NCBI GenBank assembly: GCA_040902745.1
Contig: JBBDWR010000013.1
Span: forward strand, 256,574 to 320,573
Direction of reading: 5' to 3'
From: JBBDWR01 sp040902745
GTDB taxonomy: Bacteria; Actinomycetota; UBA4738; HRBIN12
Length of the DNA stretch: 64,000 nucleotides
The first letter of the stretch is position 1. Each line of letters begins with the position of its first letter. Shown piece after piece: positions 57,804-64,000 of this stretch. Both the position numbers and the translations under genes were made by a program. The notes under the pieces are model-generated. The model worked only from the letters and a program-made list of their open reading frames with translations. It did no database searches and was not told the origin of the DNA.

Positions 57804-58759
57804 TTTGCTTGTTCGCATCGCTGGATCCACCCGCGCTCGGGGCCTGACGGGTCACTCATGACCTCACGAGCGAGCTGGATCCATGCTGCGACCGAGTGAG
57901 CCTCTGCTTCATGGCGGAGAGACTCATCTTGGAAACGCGTTAGAGATTGACCGCGACAAACGCTGCAGTTGCACCTGAACATCCAGTCATCGTCCATATA
58001 GCTCAATCTTGAGCCCTTCCACCAGGCGAGGATGCTTGGGACTAGAAGGCGGGGAGTGTTGTCCGAAAGGTCTGCATAACCACCAGTTTCGGGAGGTGGG
58101 AAATGACGGGTACCGCCTGTAAGTCCGATGGAGGCTCCGACAGCCCCAAAGGCGAGTGCTCCGATCGCCCCGTTGTCGCACCGCAATACCGCAACTTTGG
58201 GCACTTCGCGAAGAAGTGTGATCAGCCCCTCCACGGTCTTGGCACTGTCCAGCGGGTCGCGGTCCTTTGACAGCATCAGGCCGACCGGCCCGCCGAAGTC
58301 ACTGAGCTCAGCGATGAGTCGGGCGCGATGCGCTTCCTGAGTCAGCCAGCGATACTCGACGGCCAGCATCGCCATACATGTGGTTCCCGCTTCGCGTTCA
58401 CGCGCGAGAACGACCTCCAATTGAAGTTGCCTGATCGCAGGCTTGAGTTCTCTTATCCCTAGCTTGGATGGATTCGGTATCCACTGCGTCTGTGTTGTCA
58501 TGAAGGCGACACCATGTTGGCGACCAAGCCATTCTTCGTGTGCCTCCCAAAGCCGCGCTTGATCCTGCTCATCTGGCCACGCCTGCTGAAGTGCAAGGGG
58601 CACGTGAGCAGCGCGCAGCCGCTGAATCGCCGACGAGGATCTTCCCGGTTGCGCGATGGCGCCGCCGGCAAGTGCCGCGAGCTCGGCAACGTCCGTTCGT
58701 TGCTGAGGGCCAACATGCAGCCAGGGCACTCGGCCCATCGTGAATCTGCCTTCGTTCAC
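57707..58759 (-). CDS. TGT/DpdA-like protein (tentative)
   Basis: A 350-residue protein. Residues about 60-240 could form an alpha/beta barrel (AVLRCDNGAIGALAFGAVGASIG, 20-residue core RCDNGAIGALAFGAVGASIG). Near residue 265 it reads FRCNCSVCRGQSLTRF, then HEAEAHSVAAWIQLAREV. The CxCxxC...H spacing and the AHSVAAW stretch resemble the zinc site of tRNA-guanine transglycosylases and their DNA-acting relatives DpdA. The TGT active-site motif DSGGFQ is not seen, so catalysis is uncertain. It starts GTG 58759, overlapping the stop of the XRE-ImmA gene (GTGA), as third gene of that operon. Alternative: an unrelated zinc protein. Confidence 0.5.
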   Translation of the reverse strand: MNEGRFTMGRVPWLHVGPQQRTDVAELAALAGGAIAQPGRSSSAIQRLRAAHVPLALQQAWPDEQDQARLWEAHEEWLGRQHGVAFMTTQTQWIPNPSKLGIRELKPAIRQLQLEVVLAREREAGTTCMAMLAVEYRWLTQEAHRARLIAELSDFGGPVGLMLSKDRDPLDSAKTVEGLITLLREVPKVAVLRCDNGAIGALAFGAVGASIGLTGGTRHFPPPETGGYADLSDNTPRLLVPSILAWWKGSRLSYMDDDWMFRCNCSVCRGQSLTRFQDESLRHEAEAHSVAAWIQLAREVMSDPSGPERGWIQRCEQANQALEELEDSSGLVENPSRQLTAWLDVVGART

Positions 58760-60162
58760 ACCTTCTCCTCAATCGATCGAGGTGCAAGGGCCCGTCGCAT
58801 CAGGTCTTGGTCGATTGGACTGACTTGGCCCCAGTCCAGGCGGGAAACGATCTCATCGCGAGCTTCGCGCCATGGGTCGCCGGACTTCTCCTGCAGGTTG
58901 TTGGCCGCCCCCCACCAGTCCACTCCCTTCTTCGCGAGGCGAAATGCGACGTTCATAGCGAGCGTGCTCCGAGAGATGCCTTCACGCCGCGCCACTAGCT
59001 TCACGGCGCGCTTGTACGACTTCACATCGCCCCTTGCAGCCTTCATGACCATCCCGAAGTAGTCCTCGCCTCGCCCTTGGAACAAGATGTCGCTGGCGAA
59101 GTCATTCGCTGCGCTCTCGATCGTCGGGTCGAAGGACTTGTCGCGTCCAGGGGACATCTCAACAACGTAGACGTCCCGCTCATCGAGGGATTCGGATACG
59201 TGTCCGGCTTCGTGAAGCAGGTCGAAGACCCACACGGAGTCGATGTTCTGACGCGGGTTCAGCACGATGGCTGTCCCTTGCGGAAGGCGCCAAATGGCTG
59301 CGTGAAAACCACCAGGCTCATCGAGTGGGATTACTGCGATGCCTTGCGACCACGCAGCATGTAGCACCTCGGTGAACGAGGGGTTGCTCCCGACGTCGTT
59401 ACGGAAGGCGTCGATGGACACCTTGCTGGCAGGTGTGCCCGGGATTGCGGAGAGAACCACCCGCACGAGGTAGTCCGCGTACTGAGTGAGTGAATCGACG
59501 GACGCCTTCTTTGCGTTTGTTGGCTTCTTGTAGGAAACAGCATGAGCTAGTGCTTCCGCTTGGACGGGAACCGGCAAACCTTCGATGATCGTCTCGGGAG
59601 TTAGTCCCATCGCGTGAGAGAGGCGCGCGACAGTGGACAGCGACATGGTTGGCTCACTTGCTACCAGCTGACCGAAACGCCTTTCAACGAACGACGTATC
59701 CAGACCCGCACCCCTGATCCGCTTCTTCAAATCGGACACCTTGAAGGAGGGTGGACTCTCCTCTGAGGCAGAAAGAGGAAGCTCGAGCGCACTGGCAAAT
59801 TCCCTCAGGCGAGCGAGGCTGATGGATTCAAAGTCGGTCACTTCGTACCGCTGGACCTGCTGTTCCTTGAGTCCCAACCGCTCAGCCAACTGCGCCTGAG
59901 TCATCCCCGATTGGATTCGAGCCCTGATGAGCAGCTTCGGAATGTCGTCGAGCGATTGCAGAGTTCCTACGGGCACAGTGCCTTCCTTCAGCCCCTTGTA
60001 GTCCTCGAGCTCCTCCAGCATCCGAGAGATTTCAACCCTCGCCGCGCGTGCTTCTAGTTTCGCTCGAGCGTCGTCGTCGAACGTCGGCTGATTCGACAGG
60101 AAGTTCCGCAGCCTCTCGACCCGTTTCTGCGCGATGGATGCGCTGCGCTCGTTCTTGATCAC
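58756..60162 (-). CDS. XRE-family HTH fused to an ImmA/IrrE-type metalloprotease
   Basis: A 468-residue protein. Residues about 75-130 form a Cro/C1-type HTH (SGMTQAQLAERLGLKEQQVQRYE). The C-terminal half has the zinc protease motif FDLLHEAGHVSESLD (HExxH with H-E-A-G-H) and ESAANDFASDILF, the third ligand region of ImmA/IrrE proteases. Such fusions act as antitoxin or as protease-activated regulators of mobile elements. The start is GTG 60162, overlapping the stop of the nucleotidyltransferase gene by 4 nt (GTGA). An open frame further upstream lacks sense. It should bind the inverted repeats at 60597-60633 and repress its own operon. Confidence 0.88.
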   Translation of the reverse strand: MIKNERSASIAQKRVERLRNFLSNQPTFDDDARAKLEARAARVEISRMLEELEDYKGLKEGTVPVGTLQSLDDIPKLLIRARIQSGMTQAQLAERLGLKEQQVQRYEVTDFESISLARLREFASALELPLSASEESPPSFKVSDLKKRIRGAGLDTSFVERRFGQLVASEPTMSLSTVARLSHAMGLTPETIIEGLPVPVQAEALAHAVSYKKPTNAKKASVDSLTQYADYLVRVVLSAIPGTPASKVSIDAFRNDVGSNPSFTEVLHAAWSQGIAVIPLDEPGGFHAAIWRLPQGTAIVLNPRQNIDSVWVFDLLHEAGHVSESLDERDVYVVEMSPGRDKSFDPTIESAANDFASDILFQGRGEDYFGMVMKAARGDVKSYKRAVKLVARREGISRSTLAMNVAFRLAKKGVDWWGAANNLQEKSGDPWREARDEIVSRLDWGQVSPIDQDLMRRALAPRSIEEKV

Positions 60163-60596
60163 GAGGCACCCCCCATCTCGAGCAGCACGATTCCTCGATT
60201 GCCACCCGTGTCGGGATCCTGCTGGAAGAAGTCGAGGAACGGTTGGCCCGAGCCTGCCTCGGTGATGTTGGGAAGGATGTCCGCTCCCCAAAGCACCTTC
60301 TGAGCAAGCCGGGGTGCGTCTAGGGCGAGGAGAGCTGGGGGCAGAGCGTCGATATCGACGCCGGCCGGATCCCAAGTCATGTCGACGTCCCCTGGGAAGT
60401 TCTTCGCAGTTACAAAGCTCCCATCGATCCAGAGGCGGGCGCAACCCGCGGCTTCCAAGAGACGTGCGATGTCGCCGATGCCCCTAATGAGCTGAAGCCG
60501 CCGGAGATTCCACCCGAATCGGTCCTGAATTTCGTCGAGGGTGCCCACGTGGATTCCTTCTGGCAGCAGCCCTTCTGCGCCTAACTCCGGTATCAT
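60159..60596 (-). CDS. DUF6932-like minimal nucleotidyltransferase
   Basis: A 145-residue protein. It begins MIPELGAEGLLPEGIHVGTL and contains ARLWIDGSFVTAKNFPGDVDM. The pattern Gly-Ser, nine residues, Asp-Val-Asp is the catalytic signature of the pol-beta/MNT nucleotidyltransferase superfamily, seen in MenT, AbiEii and MNT-type toxins or antitoxins. The later FLDFFQQDPDTGGNRGIVLLEM matches DUF6932. It is first in the operon; the start codon is 8 nt after a GATAAT -10-like element, so it is probably leaderless. Gene pairs of DUF6932 with XRE-ImmA proteins look like toxin-antitoxin modules, but which is the toxin is unproven. Confidence 0.8.
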   Translation of the reverse strand: MIPELGAEGLLPEGIHVGTLDEIQDRFGWNLRRLQLIRGIGDIARLLEAAGCARLWIDGSFVTAKNFPGDVDMTWDPAGVDIDALPPALLALDAPRLAQKVLWGADILPNITEAGSGQPFLDFFQQDPDTGGNRGIVLLEMGGAS

Positions 60597-60633
60597 GACA
60601 CAACATTATCGTTGTGTCCACTGAAGAACACAA
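60597..60633 (-). promoter_or_regulatory. Promoter and three-half-site operator of the nucleotidyltransferase operon
   Basis: GACACAA (60597-60603) and TTGTGTC (60612-60618) form a perfect inverted repeat with an 8-bp centre; a third half-site AACACAA lies at 60627-60633. On the minus strand the -10 GATAAT (60610-60605) is inside the repeat and the -35-like TTGTGT (60633-60628) is the third half-site, with 17 bp between. The repeat starts right next to the ATG at 60596. The XRE protein of the operon is the obvious binder. Confidence 0.7.
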
Positions 60634-61105
60634 CCCCCGAAGGAGGGGTCTCTTGCTGATGCTGGACGGTGAGCATCGCGCCTCCAGGTCCAGGATCGCT
60701 GGGGAGTGCGACGCTGGGACTAATCCAACAGCCACGATACGAGTGGGGTCTGACACCAAAGAAACCGTGTCCGGTCCGTCGGTTCATGCGCCCGATCGAG
60801 GGTTGGAGGTTGGCGATTGAAGATACTCTCGGGAGCTCCGCGCTACCGCATCGACGGGCGGCCCGCAGCTCCGGTGACACCGAACGCACCTTGGTAAGCA
60901 AAGGTGCTCGTGTCCTACGAGGGGCAGAACACTGACAGCTGCGCGCCTGAACTCGAATGTGGTCGGCGGTCGGCCATCGATCGCCCCGGCGCGGAGGGAT
61001 CGAGCGCCGCCTTACTCGCGCTATTCATCGCGTCCGTCGGACGGGGGTACGGTTTCGGTGCGTGGCACGATTCCAAGGGTGAGGAGCTTCCGATGGAGGG
61101 GCAGA
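60634..61105. other. Non-coding region between the two accessory operons
   Basis: About 470 bp with no convincing gene. Short open frames on the plus strand (for example 60904-61149) have no family-like content and no good start. No repeat or RNA structure was recognised. Confidence 0.5.
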
Positions 61106-62464
61106 CTACTCGTCCGCCGGATCCATCTTGGAGTGCAGGCGATAGGTGATTAGGCGGTTCACAAATGCTAGGGCAACTCTCGTCTGGGCGGGGACTGGCG
61201 TGTGCATAGGTCGGCCATGAAGAGCGTCATTTCGGGCGTTCCTGGCGGCACGGATCGCGTCCATGTCTTCCTCGGAATGGGGTATCCGCTCTGAGTTGAG
61301 CACGTGGGCAAGCCGCACCTGGAGAGGTGGGACGTTCACCTGCGCCACCAGTCCCGCGATCCTTTCCTTCTTCTCGTCCGACCACGCGTTCGCAACTGCG
61401 GTCAGAGACCGACGCTCCTCTGCGGAGAACATCCGATGCATGCTGATGCCGGCGAGGCAGAACTCGATTGCTTCCGACAAAGCGCTAACCGTTTCAAGGG
61501 GCTCGGCCGACTTGCTTGCTCGATTCCATGCGCTGATCGCTAAGGAAAGGGGATCGCCTGGGCCGATCGCGGAAGCAAGGTCGAGCTGACCCACGACAGA
61601 CGAATTCAGCAGGCCGCCGAAGGGATTCTTCATGGGCTCCCTCAGCCACCGGTCCTCGCTGGTCAGGCACTCTGTAAGGGTTATCTCCTTGCGTCGCGGA
61701 TTCGCCAAAGTTGCCTTCCGTTCGAAGGACCTCAACCCGCCATCGGGGGACACGGCGTCAGCGAACTCGGCTGACAATGAAATCGCGTCGAGGGCGAGGT
61801 CAATCGCGGCGATGCCGATCTGCTCCGCTTCAAAGAGACTTCGCGCTTGGGCCGTGGCAACAGCGAAGGCGGCTGCCTCTTTGAATTCGGCGGTTGCCTC
61901 TGGTGGCGCAAGACCCTCGAAATTGAATTGGTTCGTGTCAGGAAGGATCGTGGCGGTAGCGACATCGATTCTCTCCGACGCTTCGAGACCAGTCACAGGG
62001 GCCACCACGATGAAAGGTGCCTCCTTCTCAAAGGGTGCGCCGGGAATGTCGATTCTGTCCTCGGGCACGCCGCTTGCGCGCAGGAGCGACCAGATAAGGC
62101 CGGGGCCGTCGGATCCCTCGCCCATGCCCATGCCGCCCGTCCGCTGCTCCTTCAGATGAATCATCGTCGCCACGAAGTCGATGCGCGTGGAGTCCGCAGT
62201 CGCTGGCGCGACTTTGTGGACGATGCCCGTGAACATCGGGGTTTCCTTTCCGCCCTTGAGGCCGACGATCTGGGCATCGGCTCGGTAGTTCGGGTTCCCC
62301 GCTCGAAGTTCGTCGTTGGCGATCTCGACCCAGGCGTCAGGTAGATCGTTGATCCGCTGGTTGACCTTCATATCTCGCAGCCCAGCGGTGATGTCCCGTC
62401 CGCCGATCGTGACTCTCACCCGGTCGCGGAGATCGATCGCCGCCTTGTCTGCGCCCACTCCCAT
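61106..62464 (-). CDS. Protein with phage gpD-like N-terminus and HEPN-type RNxxxH motif
   Basis: A 452-residue protein. Residues 10-110 read DLRDRVRVTIGGRDITAGLR, DMKVNQRINDLPDAWVEIAN and PMFTGIVHKVAPA, a pattern of phage tail/baseplate hub proteins (late control gpD, VgrG-like beta domain). The C-terminal half is helical and contains IRAARNARNDALHGRP near residue 410, with the Arg-Asn-x3-His motif of HEPN RNases. The middle has no named domain. ATG 62464 is 8 nt from a TAAGCT -10-like element. A HEPN RNase gated by a structural mimic of a phage part is one reading; other readings are possible. Confidence 0.6.
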   Translation of the reverse strand: MGVGADKAAIDLRDRVRVTIGGRDITAGLRDMKVNQRINDLPDAWVEIANDELRAGNPNYRADAQIVGLKGGKETPMFTGIVHKVAPATADSTRIDFVATMIHLKEQRTGGMGMGEGSDGPGLIWSLLRASGVPEDRIDIPGAPFEKEAPFIVVAPVTGLEASERIDVATATILPDTNQFNFEGLAPPEATAEFKEAAAFAVATAQARSLFEAEQIGIAAIDLALDAISLSAEFADAVSPDGGLRSFERKATLANPRRKEITLTECLTSEDRWLREPMKNPFGGLLNSSVVGQLDLASAIGPGDPLSLAISAWNRASKSAEPLETVSALSEAIEFCLAGISMHRMFSAEERRSLTAVANAWSDEKKERIAGLVAQVNVPPLQVRLAHVLNSERIPHSEEDMDAIRAARNARNDALHGRPMHTPVPAQTRVALAFVNRLITYRLHSKMDPADE

Positions 62465-62795
62465 AGGAACCCAGCTTAGAGGTCTTGCGCGATGTCCCTG
62501 CGGCGGTTTCTGCGTGTCGTCGCGATAGAGCCAAATCGCGTGTGGCCGAAGCCGCTTAGGAACGAGCCGATGTCCTGCGGAGGCCGTATCTCTCCGGATG
62601 TAGACAAAGGGATGACCGAGGCTAGGTGGAGCGGTTTCGGAGCCGCTCGACGTTGCTCAGTCGCTGACCTTTCGATGATGTGGGAGTGCATGACAACGGG
62701 ACGCGATCTCAATCCGCGTATCCACATCCGACACGCCAGTATCCGGCCGCAACCTGTAGGCCCACTCGATCGCACCGCGCCTATCCTTCTGTCAA
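62465..62795. other. Intergenic region after the gpD-HEPN gene start
   Basis: About 330 bp without a convincing gene. It contains the TAAGCT -10-like element (62473-62478, minus strand) of the previous gene. No repeat or RNA gene was recognised. Confidence 0.45.
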
Positions 62796-62954
62796 ATGAA
62801 CCAAGTCTGGGCGGTGGTTATCGGTGTCGTGCTCGGCCAGGTACTGTTGTTCGGTGCGGCGTGTATCCAGCGTCGCTGGGGCCGCGTGGATTCCCGCAGA
62901 AGCCGTGCGGATGAGCGCGCAGAGGCGGGCGCACAGGCGATCTGGACGTATTGA
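62796..62954 (+). CDS. Small single-span membrane protein
   Basis: A 52-residue ORF: MNQVWAVVIGVVLGQVLLFG, then a basic, Arg-rich end (VDSRRSRADERAEAG). One hydrophobic helix followed by a positive cytoplasmic tail. It has no clear ribosome-binding site; codon use is like its neighbours. Function unknown. Confidence 0.4.
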   Translation: MNQVWAVVIGVVLGQVLLFGAACIQRRWGRVDSRRSRADERAEAGAQAIWTY

Positions 62955-63059
62955 CAAGGGTTCGCGACCTGAACGACGGCAACATGACTAGGAGTCGACC
63001 AGGGATGATGCGTACCAAGGCGAGTATGACCTATCGCATAGCTCGAGCTCCATATCCTG

Positions 63060-63383
63060 GTGATTCCAGATGCCCTGGTCCGCGAGTCCCTTCGCCAAAT
63101 CACAAAGGTGGTCTGGTATTCAGAGCCAGTCGCGAAGGCGACGGGCGACTCGCTACAAGAAGTCTCGTTCCACCTCTTCGAGGCGGGAAACGAAGTGGTC
63201 GGGGCATACCTCCGAGGCGAGGAGATGCCGAAGGTTGAAGGGAATTATCAGCTGGAGGAGCTTCAGCGCTACTACGAAGCGGCGCAGACACACGACGGTC
63301 ATGTCAATCGGTTCCTCGGCCGCGATTCGAGCGGTCGACCGCTTTCCGGGGGCCGGCGGGATCCGAAGGGGCAAGGCGAGTGA
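63060..63383 (+). CDS. Small acidic protein of unknown function
   Basis: A 107-residue ORF from GTG 63060: RESLRQITKVVWYSEPVAKAT, then HLFEAGNEVVGAYLRGEEMP and ELQRYYEAAQTHDGHV. It looks globular with no known motif. It ends with TGA 63381, and the same frame remains open into the RNase HI-like gene. It may be a separate gene or the N-terminus of a fused protein cut by that stop. Confidence 0.45.
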   Translation: MIPDALVRESLRQITKVVWYSEPVAKATGDSLQEVSFHLFEAGNEVVGAYLRGEEMPKVEGNYQLEELQRYYEAAQTHDGHVNRFLGRDSSGRPLSGGRRDPKGQGE

Positions 63384-63461
63384 CGCGTTAGTCGGGGCGG
63401 CGCGGCACTTGAAGGACCCTCGTCAGGTTGGCTCGGGGACGTAGCGGGGGATAATCCGAGT

Positions 63462-63962
63462 CTGAACATTGATGACCAAGCCCTGAACGTCGTCGTCGAT
63501 GGATCCTCCTTCCAGGGCCCGCGGAGAGGAGGCATCGGCATCAGTTTCGTGTGGGTGGACTTCGGGGGAGACGAGCGCTACGAAGACGACGAGTTGCCGA
63601 CCTCGTTCGGGGGCGCAACCAACAACCAGATGGAGCTACAGGCAGCAGTTGAGGTTCTAAAGCGGGTGATCGCGGGCCGCGTCCCCGCCGACATGGGCGA
63701 CTTCCGCAGGGTCGTGATTCACTCAGACTCGCGATACGTCACAGAGAACGTCGGCTCGGCGATCTACTCCTGGCCCGGGCAAAAGTGGATGACGCGGACC
63801 GGAAGCCCAGTTCTGAATGCTGCCCAGTGGAAGGAACTGGTTCGCCTGATGCAGCGCCTCGATAAGGAGAGGGGCATCTGGGTTCGGTTCGAGTGGGTGA
63901 AGGGCAAGAGTGACTCACACACCAAGCGCGTGGACAAATTGGCAATGAATCAAGCTGGGTAA
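63462..63962 (+). CDS. RNase HI-like protein with no standard start codon
   Basis: A 166-residue RNase H domain. The four acidic catalytic residues can all be placed: Asp in VVVDGSSFQGP, Glu in NNQMELQAAVEVL, Asp in VVIHSDSRYVTEN and Asp in KRVDKLAMNQAG. It removes RNA from RNA-DNA hybrids. The frame has no ATG; GTG 63549 would cut off the first catalytic Asp. CTG 63462 (with GGGGG 11 nt upstream) or ATT 63468 is the likely start, or the protein is read from the upstream ORF through the TGA at 63381. Uncertain start, firm domain. Confidence 0.7.
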   Translation: MNIDDQALNVVVDGSSFQGPRRGGIGISFVWVDFGGDERYEDDELPTSFGGATNNQMELQAAVEVLKRVIAGRVPADMGDFRRVVIHSDSRYVTENVGSAIYSWPGQKWMTRTGSPVLNAAQWKELVRLMQRLDKERGIWVRFEWVKGKSDSHTKRVDKLAMNQAG

Positions 63963-64000
63963 TCCGGAGGCTCCAACCCTTGAGAGGATGGAGCCATGTC

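Noticed and set aside
60614..61149. Short plus-strand open frames in the gap after the nucleotidyltransferase operon
   Set aside because: No ribosome-binding site, no family-like sequence and unfavourable composition; I regard the region as non-coding.
63988..64000. Possible start of a further gene at the right edge
   Set aside because: ATGs at 63988 and 63996 follow purine-rich sequence, but too little is left in the window to support a call.

Overview
The window is one contiguous 64 kb stretch of high-GC bacterial DNA, apart from a 100-N scaffold gap. It most likely comes from an actinobacterium (Actinomycetota). The pointers are a dnaK-grpE-dnaJ-hspR-clpB heat-shock cluster run by an HspR-type MerR repressor, a dCTP deaminase of the bifunctional mycobacterial type, many GTG starts, and recurrent TANNNT elements 6-10 nt before start codons, which suggest leaderless transcripts. 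The class cannot be decided from the sequence. The gap and two apparent frameshifts suggest a draft assembly.

Positions 1-48600 look like ordinary chromosome. From left to right they hold: the end of a pilT-like pilus ATPase and a giant zinc-ribbon/ATPase/TPR protein; dnaB and endonuclease III; a frameshifted DUF5684-like membrane protein and tRNA-Gly(CCC); trpD and dcd; a very acidic HEAT-repeat protein broken by the gap; a NarL-type two-component pair; the heat-shock operon behind a consensus promoter that overlaps a HAIR-like HspR site; a LemA locus, an MFS exporter, a DUF2090 aldolase-like protein, dodecin, a nucleotide-sugar epimerase-like protein and a cardiolipin-synthase-like protein. 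A purine block follows (purA, purD, purE-like, purB, purC, purS, purQ, purL), then an ECF sigma factor with Ogt, a broken sensor kinase and a HAD hydrolase, then purF and purM. After these come a lone receiver, a Kal-like 3-aminobutyryl-CoA ammonia-lyase, a cobalamin-binding-type solute protein, 2-oxoacid dehydrogenase E1 beta and alpha, and tRNA-Phe(GAA).

From about 48.7 kb to the end the character changes: visibly more A/T, more varied codon use, and accessory genes. This region starts with a DDE-transposase-like protein and a tyrosine-recombinase-like protein that lacks the catalytic tyrosine. It continues with a compact operon of an AlpA-like regulator, an MmeI-like adenine methyltransferase, an SF2 helicase and a GIY-YIG nuclease, which together look like a restriction-modification or defence system with a separate nuclease. 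Facing it is a three-gene operon whose genes overlap by 4 nt each: a minimal nucleotidyltransferase (DUF6932-like), an XRE plus ImmA/IrrE metalloprotease, and a protein that looks distantly like tRNA-guanine transglycosylase/DpdA. A three-half-site operator sits at its promoter. Next comes a protein whose N-terminus resembles a phage tail/baseplate gpD domain and whose C-terminus carries a HEPN-type RNxxxH motif. The window ends with small ORFs and an RNase HI-like gene that has no standard start codon.

The best candidates for an undescribed system are the nucleotidyltransferase/XRE-ImmA/TGT-like operon and the gpD-HEPN fusion. Both are inferred from motifs and gene layout and are not proven.
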